Shown: positions 1 to 7,347 of the stretch, in pieces
Layout of the letters: each line of letters starts with the position of its first letter
Numbering within the stretch: the stretch's first letter is position 1
The notes under the pieces: model-generated
Database searches by the model: none
The model's input: only the letters and a program-made list of their open reading frames with translations
What the model was told of the DNA's origin: nothing
Virus record (IMG/VR): IMGVR_UViG_3300002143_000172
Coordinates: 62,001-126,000 of that record
Source of the DNA: a virus
Strand: one strand, 5' to 3'
Length of the DNA stretch: 64,000 nucleotides
Position numbers and translations under genes: made by a program

Positions 1-888
1 TGTAATTAACCCATCAAGGTTAATACCTGATTTGGTTATCAGTCCTTTGGGAATCTTAGGTACTGCCGATGCTTTTGATTTAGCTTCAACTGTTGGAACT
101 GGTTGTTCTGGTACCTCTGGCTGCGGAGCTATTACCGGCTGTGGAGCCACCGGTGTAGTTGGTTGTGTAGGAGCACTAGTAGGTTCTGCAGGCTGATCGT
201 CTGCATAAGGTTTGAATGTTTTTATAAAATCGTTAACAGCATTTTGATAACCAGTACCTGGTTTAACTTGTCGATCAGTGAACCGTCCAGCACCGCCATC
301 TGTTGTCTTAACTTCAACTGTGCCAAAATTTACAATCTCAATGTCACCTTTGTTTCCAGATGGGTTTTTAATGCGAGGACTTAACACTTTAAGCATAAAT
401 TCGCCCTTGCCTTTACCTATGCTAGCAACTTGTAGCAAGTCGTCTGTTAATTCTTTAATAGCAGGATTATTGGAATAACCTCTTACAATTTGGTCAATTG
501 TATGTGTGCCTTTTAGTAATAGGTCCACATTGATAAGACCCCCATCTTTCCACTGCGTTAACATGGATTTTTTATATTCCACCGGAGCATCAAGGCTAAC
601 GATATATTTGGCCAGTAGTTCTTTGGCCGCCACAACATCTGCATCGGACCAAGAACCTAAATCAGTTAGTGCAGATTTTCTACGGCCGCCTAATTTAACA
701 GTTGATAGAACATCATTAATTTCGTCTAATGCATGTTGTGTTTGTTCATCTGGTTCGAGTTCTTTAATCTTATGGACAATTGCCAGTTTAAGACTATACA
801 ATGGATCCGATGTAGGGTCTCCAGGAGTAACCTGTGCAGGCGCCTGGTTTTTTGCTTCAATTAGTTTAAAGAATTCTTTTGCTCTCAT
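1..888 (-). CDS. Capsid-targeting-like N-terminus, Pro-rich protein (partial)
   Basis: An open frame starts at the ATG at 888 and runs off the left edge (296 codons visible, no stop). The N-terminus is MRAKEFFKLIEA, a form shared with several other genes here and resembling the T4 capsid-targeting sequence (MKTYQEFIAE). A mixed alpha-type domain follows, then a Pro/Gln/Ala-rich linker over roughly the last 65 visible residues. No enzyme motif was recognised. A late box lies just upstream. It may be an internal virion protein, which is inference. Confidence 0.75.
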   Translation of the reverse strand, partial: MRAKEFFKLIEAKNQAPAQVTPGDPTSDPLYSLKLAIVHKIKELEPDEQTQHALDEINDVLSTVKLGGRRKSALTDLGSWSDADVVAAKELLAKYIVSLDAPVEYKKSMLTQWKDGGLINVDLLLKGTHTIDQIVRGYSNNPAIKELTDDLLQVASIGKGKGEFMLKVLSPRIKNPSGNKGDIEIVNFGTVEVKTTDGGAGRFTDRQVKPGTGYQNAVNDFIKTFKPYADDQPAEPTSAPTQPTTPVAPQPVIAPQPEVPEQPVPTVEAKSKASAVPKIPKGLITKSGINLDGLIT

Positions 889-891
889 AAT

Positions 892-902
892 GAATATTTA
901 GC
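892..902 (-). promoter_or_regulatory. T4-type late box (GCTAAATATTC)
   Basis: TAAATA on the minus strand lies a few bases upstream of the ATG at 888. It matches the T4 late promoter core, as do similar boxes before other genes in the window. Confidence 0.5.
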
Positions 903-1566
903 CAATTTCCGGGAACAACATTTCTTGTACATAGGCCTTAGCTTCTTCTTCGGTAAACCCTAGATGCTGTAAACTAGCAGGGGTTCGGGGATTTTGCTTT
1001 TGATAGTAGCAATAGCGATTATGTGACATATGATAGTCATTTGGCCATTCTTGCGTGTCACCCACGGTATCTAGGTAGTATTTTAGGGTAGTTAGCCCTA
1101 CATCAATAAACTCGTCTAATTCTTCAGAGTTTACAGCGCCAATGGCTACCATGTGATTACTAAAGATATATCTGGCCCATTCCGGTAGATCTCTGGGCTT
1201 ATTCCAGTCAATTCCAGCTACTTTATTGGCAAACCAACGGCACATTGGGTGGTTTTGATCCCCGGATGCACTGTAGTCGTGGAAAGCACCGCTTACCTTA
1301 GTGGGCCCGCATACAATGTCGAATCCGTAAATTGGACTAGAATCGTTAGTATGGGGGAATATGGTAACATGGAGAAGATAGAGCTTTTTAGATTCTCTCG
1401 CATCGATAGTACTTATATGCGCCCTACGATACCGTGAACTAGTGAATACGATATCATTAGAATTAATTTTACTATTTGGACGAACTTCTACAACTTCGCC
1501 ACTTTCTCTTAACTGCTTTTCTATTTTACCTGCACAGGCAATTACTTTGTCAAACAACGAGCTCAT
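898..1566 (-). CDS. Ferredoxin-dependent bilin reductase (PcyA/PebS/PcyX family)
   Basis: The 222-residue product carries family marks: SSPIYGFDIVCG in the central sheet, a following FHDYS with the Asp expected as proton donor, and the C-terminal pattern YYQKQNPRTPASLQHLGF...AYVQEMLFP. The family reduces biliverdin IXalpha with electrons from ferredoxin. It follows heme oxygenase with a 17-nt overlap, giving a heme to biliverdin to bilin pathway. The ATG at 1566 is preferred over 1572 because AAGGA lies 8 nt before it. Phage members include PebS and PcyX; which bilin is made here cannot be read from the sequence. Confidence 0.85.
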   Translation of the reverse strand: MSSLFDKVIACAGKIEKQLRESGEVVEVRPNSKINSNDIVFTSSRYRRAHISTIDARESKKLYLLHVTIFPHTNDSSPIYGFDIVCGPTKVSGAFHDYSASGDQNHPMCRWFANKVAGIDWNKPRDLPEWARYIFSNHMVAIGAVNSEELDEFIDVGLTTLKYYLDTVGDTQEWPNDYHMSHNRYCYYQKQNPRTPASLQHLGFTEEEAKAYVQEMLFPEIG

Positions 1567-2089
1567 TATCATATTCCTTCATCATGCGTATTGCCCAATC
1601 GAAGGCTATGTTAGCTTCATCTCCCATGCTGTCGTTTAACTTAGCACGGATGTTGGTCATCAAAGTTTTTGTATCTTCAAATTCTAAAGCACGGTGACTG
1701 CCTGGAACAATTTTCTTAATCATCTGTCCACCAAACATATCACCCATGTGCCATGTGTATAGATGCGCCATTACCTTATTGGGGTCTTTACTAATACTCA
1801 ATAGATAATTATGATAATCTTGTACCACGGGTCTATAATCTGGACGAGTTTGATCTTTGGACATTTCGCAGTAGTCTTGATAGATGTAGTATGTTCTACG
1901 AAGATCTGGAAGATCATTTAGAAGTCCACAGGCACCGGCAGCGCCTTCTATCGTTCCATAGAACAATGTTTTTTGATATGTCCAATCTACCCACAAACTA
2001 AAAGGCAATGTCTTTGCGAACACTGCCTTCATAAATTCAGTTGACTCTGCTTGTTTGTGTTTTTCTTGTGTTAATTCTTTTAAGCTCAT
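1550..2089 (-). CDS. ho1: Heme oxygenase (HO-1 family)
   Basis: This 179-residue protein begins SLKELTQEKHKQAES, where the His near residue 11 matches the proximal heme ligand. It carries GDMFGGQMI, the distal-helix GD..GGQ signature. The length is a little short for bacterial HO-1 (about 180-240). It would open heme to biliverdin, CO and iron, using ferredoxin or another reductant. It overlaps clpS by 4 nt upstream and the bilin reductase downstream, so the three are translated from one message. Confidence 0.92.
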   Translation of the reverse strand: MSLKELTQEKHKQAESTEFMKAVFAKTLPFSLWVDWTYQKTLFYGTIEGAAGACGLLNDLPDLRRTYYIYQDYCEMSKDQTRPDYRPVVQDYHNYLLSISKDPNKVMAHLYTWHMGDMFGGQMIKKIVPGSHRALEFEDTKTLMTNIRAKLNDSMGDEANIAFDWAIRMMKEYDNELVV

Positions 2090-2394
2090 TCAGCCTCCAT
2101 TTTTACTACTAAGGGGAATCCATTTGCCCGTGCCATCTGTGTGGCATCCATAGTTTTTTGTTCTGCGATCTCGTGTGAATAAGTTCCGGCGATAGCACTG
2201 CCTTCGTGATGGACTTTGATCGTTAATTCAACAGCGGCAGGTTCTGGATGTTTAAAAACCCTAACCAACATGGCTACTACAAATTCTACAGGAGTTACAT
2301 CATCGTTACAAACGATGACATTAAATTTACTAGGTTCCTTAGGTTTACGGATACTAGTTTTTTTCTTCTCAATAACTTCGGTGTCTGTAGTCAT
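2086..2394 (-). CDS. clpS: ClpS adaptor protein
   Basis: The 102-residue protein has the ClpS core: FNVIVCNDDVTPVEFVV, VHHEGSAIAGTYSHEIAE and a closing ARANGFPLVVKME. ClpS delivers N-degron substrates to ClpAP. The NDD..P.EFVV segment and the HHEG region, which form the N-degron pocket and the Clp contact in known ClpS, are present. It is the first gene of the clpS-ho1-bilin reductase run. A ClpX, not ClpA, is encoded elsewhere in the window, so this adaptor would act on the host ClpA. Confidence 0.95.
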   Translation of the reverse strand: MTTDTEVIEKKKTSIRKPKEPSKFNVIVCNDDVTPVEFVVAMLVRVFKHPEPAAVELTIKVHHEGSAIAGTYSHEIAEQKTMDATQMARANGFPLVVKMEAE

Positions 2395-2410
2395 AATCTC
2401 TATTTTTAAA

Positions 2411-2442
2411 AAGTTTTAAAATGGGGGCAGGAATGCCCCCAT
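2411..2442 (-). terminator. Rho-independent terminator after hsp20
   Basis: A 9-bp stem (ATGGGGGCA/TGCCCCCAT, positions 2421-2442) with a 4-nt loop is followed on the minus strand by TTTAAAACTTTTT. It lies just after the hsp20 stop. Confidence 0.85.
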
Positions 2443-2448
2443 TGCTAA

Positions 2449-2883
2449 TTACTTAGCAGTGATTTTTAGCACCCGTGGCTTTAATGCTTCGGGGATAACA
2501 CGCTTGAGTTCGATAGTTAGCACACCATTCTTAATAGTTAGCTCACCGACCTCCATGTGTTCTGCTAGGGTCCAGGAACGAGTAAAATCTCGTGTCGCTA
2601 GTCCGCGGTGCAAATAAGCTGGTTCTTGTAGCTCAACTTCTTTGTGCTGACCCTTAACGATCATTTGAGTTTGATCAAGTTCAACTGTAATTTCTTCCTT
2701 TTCAAATCCAGTAACAGCAATTTCGATCTCATAGGTATCGTCATCGTGTTTTAGGATATTGTAAGGGGGATAGTTTTGATTAATTTGATTTGCAAAACGA
2801 TGTTCAAAATCGTTAAAAAGTGTATCAAAACCTAGAAGTGCTCTGTTGAGCGAGTTAGTATCGAAGCGTACAATTTGATTCAT
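2449..2883 (-). CDS. ibpA: Small heat-shock protein, IbpA type
   Basis: The 144-residue alpha-crystallin protein aligns by eye with IbpA: LGFDTLF near residue 17, YPPYN at about 39, AVTGFEKEEI, an ENLxVxG-like strand (QMIVKGQH), YLHRGLATRDFTRSW, and the C-terminal RVIPEALKPR tail. It would hold unfolding proteins in solution for DnaK/ClpB. Hsp20 genes are common in T4-like marine phages. It stands alone between a strong promoter and a terminator, with AAAGGAGAAAAT before its ATG. Confidence 0.95.
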   Translation of the reverse strand: MNQIVRFDTNSLNRALLGFDTLFNDFEHRFANQINQNYPPYNILKHDDDTYEIEIAVTGFEKEEITVELDQTQMIVKGQHKEVELQEPAYLHRGLATRDFTRSWTLAEHMEVGELTIKNGVLTIELKRVIPEALKPRVLKITAK

Positions 2884-2960
2884 AATTTTCTCCTTTAATA
2901 AGTAAGAATCATTTGGGCTCTATGCCCAGCGTAGCAGCCATTAGGTCTACTACACAGTTA

Positions 2961-2992
2961 TTTATTATAGATGAAATCAAAGTATTTGTCAA
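2961..2992 (-). promoter_or_regulatory. Consensus sigma-70 promoter overlapping a late box (hsp20)
   Basis: On the minus strand TTGACA (2987-2992), a 17-bp spacer and TATAAT (2964-2969) form a perfect consensus promoter. Its -10 runs into TAATAAATA, a late-box core. It lies about 80 bp upstream of hsp20. Confidence 0.85.
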
Positions 2993-4233
2993 ATTGATTT
3001 TTGAAACAACCAAAGATCTTCAAAATTTCCATCTCTAGTTTTTTTGGCTTGTCTAGAGCCCGAAATAGCACTCCACTGAACTTTATAATGTGTTGCTTTA
3101 CCAAAGTGCGCTTCTGCGATATCACGCATGTCTTGACTAATTGTAACTTCTTCTTTGGCCTTATTCCTATAGTTACTAATAACAAATGCAAGGCGGCCAT
3201 CGGGCTTTAACACTTGTTTAGCAATCATAATTGTAGATTCCCAATAGTTAAGTAACCAATCTTCGTAGTTTGGATAGTTGGTAAAACTCTGTTCTTCACC
3301 TGGATAAATTTCTAAATCGTAGTAGGGCGGACTGAACAAGACTGCGTCTACTTGTTCTTTATACTTCTCACCAAACTGATGTCGTTTGTTTAATTCTTCA
3401 CTTGGACACAAGTACAAGTCTATTTCTTTGTCGGCAATTTCAAATAAACTAGCATCTCTGTATTTTTGCCATTCAGCATGTAACTTGTTTCCGTTATCTA
3501 CTACTTCTGGAATAACATCTGTACTAATAAACTTCTTCCAATTACTATTATAAAATCCAAGCTGATAAGCGTTCCAGCCCATACACGGCGCAAAGATTGT
3601 ATCACCTTCAAATAGTTCTTCCATAATACCCCGGTAAGTTACAGGGTTAAAAATACTAGCACGATTACAGCCCATCATAAAGTCTGTCCAGAACTGTCCA
3701 TAATCGCTATCGATCTTACAGATGTGATCAAAGAATGCCGGCCCAACTAAACTATTGCGTAGTTTGAAATCTTCAAACATAGCCTTCATTAGGCCAACGA
3801 CATATTCAAAGTCGTTACTGTATAACTTCTTAGTGTTATAGAAATTTTCAAAGTTTATATTTTTACAAAGTCTGCCATACTTAGAATGAGTGCGCCCAGC
3901 AAATGTATTACCTTCTAATATACTAGCCGGTGGAATCTGAAAATAGAAATTCATATCGGTAATTGCTACCGTACGACGGTACCATGATTCTAGTACCACT
4001 TCGGGTTCTTGTACTATCATCTTGTACAATTTTAGTTTATAATCGTTTAATCTAGCCGCACGATTATCCTTCTTTGCTACACGAGTAACAAAAGTATCTA
4101 GATCACTGCGTACAACAAAATTACCAGAAGTATCGCTACCGTTAAGTACAGATAGTTTTGCAGAAAAGTCGTTAAACGAGACATTTTTTTGTAAGTTGAA
4201 TAAGTTTAAGAATTGTTGTAAGGTATATTTCAT
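2989..4233 (-). CDS. DNA N4-cytosine/N6-adenine methyltransferase
   Basis: The 414-residue protein has a catalytic motif IV of SPPYYDLEIY in its C-terminal half, preceded by a motif-I-like TIFAPCMGWNAYQLGF and followed by LKPDGRLAFVISNYR. This order (I before IV) and the SPPY form fit amino-methyltransferases of the N4/N6 type. The N-terminal 180 residues are unassigned and may hold target recognition. The ATG at 4233 is chosen over a GTG at 4239. No partner restriction enzyme adjoins it, so self-protection of phage DNA is the likeliest role. Confidence 0.8.
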   Translation of the reverse strand: MKYTLQQFLNLFNLQKNVSFNDFSAKLSVLNGSDTSGNFVVRSDLDTFVTRVAKKDNRAARLNDYKLKLYKMIVQEPEVVLESWYRRTVAITDMNFYFQIPPASILEGNTFAGRTHSKYGRLCKNINFENFYNTKKLYSNDFEYVVGLMKAMFEDFKLRNSLVGPAFFDHICKIDSDYGQFWTDFMMGCNRASIFNPVTYRGIMEELFEGDTIFAPCMGWNAYQLGFYNSNWKKFISTDVIPEVVDNGNKLHAEWQKYRDASLFEIADKEIDLYLCPSEELNKRHQFGEKYKEQVDAVLFSPPYYDLEIYPGEEQSFTNYPNYEDWLLNYWESTIMIAKQVLKPDGRLAFVISNYRNKAKEEVTISQDMRDIAEAHFGKATHYKVQWSAISGSRQAKKTRDGNFEDLWLFQKSI

Positions 4234-4240
4234 AGTCACG

Positions 4241-4276
4241 TATTTATAATATAGATGAAATCAAAGTATTTGTCAA
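4241..4276 (-). promoter_or_regulatory. Overlapping late (TATAAATA) and sigma-70 promoters
   Basis: TTGACA (4271-4276), a 17-bp spacer and TATATT (4248-4253) are followed at once by TATAAATA (4241-4248), the exact T4 late consensus, 7 nt before the methyltransferase ATG. The upstream 25 bp are nearly identical to the hsp20 promoter. Confidence 0.85.
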
Positions 4277-4289
4277 ATGAATTGTATTT

Positions 4290-4577
4290 TTATAAGTCAT
4301 CATCGATAACATGATCTGCTACTCCGTTTGGGATTTTATCCAAATAGTGTTGTTTATAGGCCGCCTTTTCTTTTTCTAAATCGTATGTACTAATGACAGA
4401 TTCGTTAAGAGCCTTGTAAATTGGATGTAGTAATTTTTCCATTATCCTGCGGCTCATTTCTTCTAATACTTGTTCTGTATCTTTACCTTGTGCAATCTGC
4501 ATCATAGCGTGGCCGTGTTCAAACATAGCCACTCGTTTAGACCACTCTTCATAACTTTCGTTTGTATATGGCTTCAT
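4290..4577 (-). CDS. Small protein resembling the GluTR dimerisation domain
   Basis: The 95-residue helical protein contains QVLEEMSRRIMEKLLHPIYKALNE (residues about 46-70), which resembles the C-terminal dimerisation helix of glutamyl-tRNA reductase (pattern L..L...L..KLLH.P). No catalytic or NADPH domain is present. The ATG at 4577 overlaps the stop of the preceding RWS-tail gene by ATGA and has AAGGTGG before it. Whether the likeness is true homology is unsure; if so, the link to heme supply for ho1 is notable. Confidence 0.6.
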   Translation of the reverse strand: MKPYTNESYEEWSKRVAMFEHGHAMMQIAQGKDTEQVLEEMSRRIMEKLLHPIYKALNESVISTYDLEKEKAAYKQHYLDKIPNGVADHVIDDDL

Positions 4578-4801
4578 CCGCTCCACCTTAGCAAGAACAA
4601 GGTCAAATACTTCGGCTCTTTAAAAATAAAGGTGGTATTTCCAAACATACTGCTCATGGCCCATTTGCGACCGTTGTCCCAGTCCACGCTATCAGTGCCC
4701 CACCCACCTGCTCCTACATTGTCGTGGCACCATTGTTCCATCTTACTGTTAAGGTGATACCGGTTTCTGCCAACGGTAATACAGTGTGTGCGCGGAATCA
4801 T
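4574..4801 (-). CDS. RWS-tail small protein
   Basis: The 75-residue protein ends TFIFKEPKYLTLFLLRWSG, the C-terminal motif shared by its neighbours (F.F.d..d..mFLLRWS). The N-terminal part is Trp/Gly-rich and unlike the others. The start at 4801 overlaps the upstream stop by ATGA. Function unknown; the tail motif suggests a common partner or fold. Confidence 0.7.
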   Translation of the reverse strand: MIPRTHCITVGRNRYHLNSKMEQWCHDNVGAGGWGTDSVDWDNGRKWAMSSMFGNTTFIFKEPKYLTLFLLRWSG

Positions 4802-5082
4802 GACCATCTTAATATAAACATTGTAGCGTCTTTCGGATCTTCAAAAATAAAGTGCCTACCGTTTCGATAGTAAGTACCTTTTGTATTTTCTTCAACCCAA
4901 TAGGTAATATCAACTGCGTGATGATTGTCTATGAATTTAGCTAAGTTAACCAATTGCCAACCTTGTTCCTCGAGCATGGTTACTCGTATACCCCAAAGTA
5001 TTTCTGCATCGATCTCTCGGGCCATTTGGTTAGCCATCTTGTTGGCTAGTTCTTCCTCTAATGGCATATTAGAAATATTCAT
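4798..5082 (-). CDS. RWS-tail small protein
   Basis: About 94 residues, with an amphipathic N-terminal helix (LEEELANKMANQMAREID) and the tail HFIFEDPKDATMFILRWS. Two starts are possible: ATG 5082, overlapping the previous gene, or ATG 5067 directly after its stop. It lies in a run of overlapping genes with the same tail. No enzyme motif was seen. Confidence 0.7.
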   Translation of the reverse strand: MNISNMPLEEELANKMANQMAREIDAEILWGIRVTMLEEQGWQLVNLAKFIDNHHAVDITYWVEENTKGTYYRNGRHFIFEDPKDATMFILRWS

Positions 5083-5290
5083 CTGGTTCCGCAAAGTAAT
5101 CCCAACCTTTCCCACCTAGCATTTTCAGTAGGTCCCATTTGTCTTCTTCACGCTTACACGCTTCGGGCATAGCATCACTACCCACTACACACTCGCATTG
5201 GGCACAAAAATAATTCACTCCGTATGTAGGTTCGTCATAGTAGGCAACTCCGCCACAGGGTAATACCATATAGTCCGAATAATCAATCAT
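5069..5290 (-). CDS. Small Cys-containing protein in the RWS array
   Basis: The 73-residue protein has a CAQCECVVG cluster (C-x2-C-x-C) that could bind metal, and an acidic end (FAEPDEYF). It lacks the RWS tail of its neighbours but is locked into the array by a 4-nt ATGA overlap upstream and overlap downstream. Function unknown. Confidence 0.6.
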   Translation of the reverse strand: MIDYSDYMVLPCGGVAYYDEPTYGVNYFCAQCECVVGSDAMPEACKREEDKWDLLKMLGGKGWDYFAEPDEYF

Positions 5291-5523
5291 GAGAACCTCA
5301 ACAAAAACATTAGATACTTTTTTTCATCTACAATTTTAGTAGGTCCAGCTAGACCGGGACCGTATATACCAGTATGAATCAGCATCGGAACCCAATCTAT
5401 TCCATGTTCGGAAATCATATGAGATTTCAATGCCCTGGTGTCAAGTAGAAGTTCAATAGGAGCTGTTGCCTCCCATCGGTCTATAGCTTTGAAAAATGCG
5501 TCATCATTTATTGTATGTGTCAT
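5287..5523 (-). CDS. RWS-tail small protein
   Basis: This 78-residue protein ends KKYLMFLLRFS, a variant (RFS) of the shared tail. The start at 5523 overlaps the upstream stop as ATGA. The middle (LKSHMISEHGIDWVPMLI) is unlike the other members. Function unknown. Confidence 0.65.
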   Translation of the reverse strand: MTHTINDDAFFKAIDRWEATAPIELLLDTRALKSHMISEHGIDWVPMLIHTGIYGPGLAGPTKIVDEKKYLMFLLRFS

Positions 5524-5789
5524 GACCACCTCAGGATAAACATGGTCATATCTCTCTCATCTTTAAAGTAGAACTTCTTTTTCTTTTCAAACCAACGGGC
5601 ACCACTTTTTCCAAATTGTTCTTTGGACCATTCTATAGCAGGAGTGACGGTATCATCATACTTATTTTTTTCAGTAACGGGCAATGATACCCAATGGTAT
5701 TCCATCCCCCAGCCGCTAGCTTTTCCTGTTCGCATGGGCTCGAGCTCGGACTCCAGCTGGATACCGTTAAAAATATTAGCTATACTCAT
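5520..5789 (-). CDS. RWS-tail small protein
   Basis: The 89-residue protein ends KFYFKDERDMTMFILRWS. It also has the GMEYHWVSLPV segment, similar in style to the EYHV strand in the two following members. It overlaps the upstream gene by 14 nt and the downstream one by 4 nt. Function unknown. Confidence 0.7.
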   Translation of the reverse strand: MSIANIFNGIQLESELEPMRTGKASGWGMEYHWVSLPVTEKNKYDDTVTPAIEWSKEQFGKSGARWFEKKKKFYFKDERDMTMFILRWS

Positions 5790-6075
5790 TTGCCCACCGT
5801 AATATAAACCATGTTAAATCTTTCTTATCACGGAACCAAATCTTGGCATTGTTAGTGTACCATCTCTGATTTGGAAAAATAATCCCCGGTCGACTAACAT
5901 CAATCTTTACAGGACCGAAAGTGTTAACACACCATTCAACCATATGGTTCCATCTGCGTTCTTCTTCATCGAGCACCTCGATAAGATTAATTATCCCTTC
6001 ATGTTCGGGATGTCCGATACCTACTACATGGTATTCAAACCCGTAGACATTACCGCGATATGTAGTAAGGTTCAT
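5776..6075 (-). CDS. RWS-tail small protein
   Basis: The 99-residue protein has an N-terminal GFEYHVVGIG strand and the tail KIWFRDKKDLTWFILRWANEYS. The start MNLTTY at 6075 shares its A with the upstream stop (TAATG). It is the longest array member and shares both the EYHV and RW blocks. Function unknown. Confidence 0.7.
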   Translation of the reverse strand: MNLTTYRGNVYGFEYHVVGIGHPEHEGIINLIEVLDEEERRWNHMVEWCVNTFGPVKIDVSRPGIIFPNQRWYTNNAKIWFRDKKDLTWFILRWANEYS

Positions 6076-6263
6076 TAAGGCCCCCACTTTAACAGAAACA
6101 TAAGATGGTCCTGTTTATTTAAAAAGTATATTTTAGGAAACCTACAGAAATATCTATTGCTATTGCCGTAGGTCTCTTCAAGCCACTCTAGTATTTCTCT
6201 AGAAAGAAAACTACCATTGAGTTCAATTACATGATACTCGTGATCTAAAGTGATCGTTGGCAT
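6075..6263 (-). CDS. RWS-tail small protein, first of the array
   Basis: The 62-residue protein keeps only the two shared blocks: DHEYHVIELNG at the N-terminus and KIYFLNKQDHLMFLLKWGP at the C-terminus. It may show the minimal fold. It directly follows the metallophosphoesterase. Function unknown. Confidence 0.65.
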   Translation of the reverse strand: MPTITLDHEYHVIELNGSFLSREILEWLEETYGNSNRYFCRFPKIYFLNKQDHLMFLLKWGP

Positions 6264-6266
6264 CGA

Positions 6267-7082
6267 TCATACTTCAAAAGTAAAGTTAGGATCAAAGCCA
6301 TTTCCCTCTTCCCAAGGACAGTAGCCCCGCGGGTTACAGATTACACGGGCGCCCCCGATCATGTAGTCAACTGGATCATGCATATGACCATGCACCCAGA
6401 ACTTAATCTGCGGATGATCTAAAATCAAATCACTCAGGTCAGATGCATAGGCACCGTTAACCACAGTATCATGCAGATACTTTGCGTTAACACTGGCAAA
6501 GCTAGGGGCCATGTGTGTAATGACCACAATGGGTTTATCCTTATTCAATTCCAAAATAGTTCCAAAATACTGCTTAGTCTTGAAATGTGCCGTTGCGGTA
6601 TCTTCCGGAGTTAACTTGTGATAGAGATTCTTTGCAGGATAAAAATTTTGAATAACCCGGTAGTCATTCATAACTCCCTTAATCGTGTATCTAGTCACAT
6701 GATCCCCCTTGTTAAGGTCTGTCCAAAGGGTAGCACCCAAAAATAGCACACCTTTGTACTCCTCAACTTCGTTCTCCAACAGGCTAACATTCTTTGGAAG
6801 GACTGATTTGAGTAGGTTGTAGGTCTTGTCAAAGCGGCCGCCGTAATGGTCGTGATTTCCCATAATCATAAACACCTTTTCGTATTTGGCAGTCACAAAT
6901 TCAAAAAAGTCCGAGCAAGGGAATCCACCGGGCTGCCGGTCCAGAAGCTTGGTGCTGTGAAATTCTTTGTGAAGATTTCGGGCCTCACAAGCATCTCCGG
7001 CAATGATCAGCACTTCTCCCCCTGGAAGATCTAGGTACTTAGATATATCAAGATGGAGGTCGCTAACTAGTGAGATTTTCAT
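6267..7082 (-). CDS. Calcineurin-like metallophosphoesterase
   Basis: The 271-residue protein carries the full metal-site series: SDLHLD near the N-terminus, IAGDACE, MGNHDHYGG, VVITHMAPS and VHGHMHDP. The closing NPRGYCPWEEGNGFDPNFTFEV is typical of small phosphoesterases. Substrate is unknown (nucleotide or nucleic acid phosphoester). Start 7082 gives MKISLVSDLHLD; an ATG at 7089-7091 is also possible. It heads the RWS array transcript. Confidence 0.88.
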   Translation of the reverse strand: MKISLVSDLHLDISKYLDLPGGEVLIIAGDACEARNLHKEFHSTKLLDRQPGGFPCSDFFEFVTAKYEKVFMIMGNHDHYGGRFDKTYNLLKSVLPKNVSLLENEVEEYKGVLFLGATLWTDLNKGDHVTRYTIKGVMNDYRVIQNFYPAKNLYHKLTPEDTATAHFKTKQYFGTILELNKDKPIVVITHMAPSFASVNAKYLHDTVVNGAYASDLSDLILDHPQIKFWVHGHMHDPVDYMIGGARVICNPRGYCPWEEGNGFDPNFTFEV

Positions 7083-7109
7083 TGTATACATCCGGTAAAA
7101 TTAATTATT

Positions 7110-7139
7110 ATTATACAATGAAAATTGGTTTTTTGTCAA
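7110..7139 (-). promoter_or_regulatory. Sigma-70 promoter, metallophosphoesterase-RWS operon
   Basis: TTGACA (7134-7139), an 18-bp spacer and TATAAT (7110-7115) on the minus strand, about 30 bp before the first ATG. Confidence 0.8.
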
Positions 7140-7146
7140 GAGAAAA

Positions 7147-7347
7147 TTATCGAGCAACAGCCTTAAAGATTCCAGTCCAGCGTTCAATATCATCCGCAGT
7201 GGGGGTAGCTTCGGGCAAAGATACATCCTGCTTTAGTATTTCTTCGTTATTTAGAGATTTGGTTATCAACAGCTCTGCACCTCGTTTGGATATTCTCCTA
7301 ACTGTTAATGTATAGATTCCATCTTTTAATTTATAAAGTTCTTCCAT
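7147..7347 (-). CDS. Small hypothetical protein, paralogue of 8908-9069
   Basis: The 66-residue protein contains VRRISKRGAELLITKS and EEILKQDVSLPE, nearly repeated in the 53-residue product at 8908-9069. Its C-terminus is longer (DIERWTGIFKAVAR). The start shares its A with the stop of the preceding gene (TAATG). Function unknown. Confidence 0.65.
   Translation of the reverse strand: MEELYKLKDGIYTLTVRRISKRGAELLITKSLNNEEILKQDVSLPEATPTADDIERWTGIFKAVAR

Noticed and set aside
103-901. Plus-strand frames at the left edge
   Set aside because: They are antisense to a better minus-strand gene that runs off the window and has MRAKEF, natural codon use and a late box.
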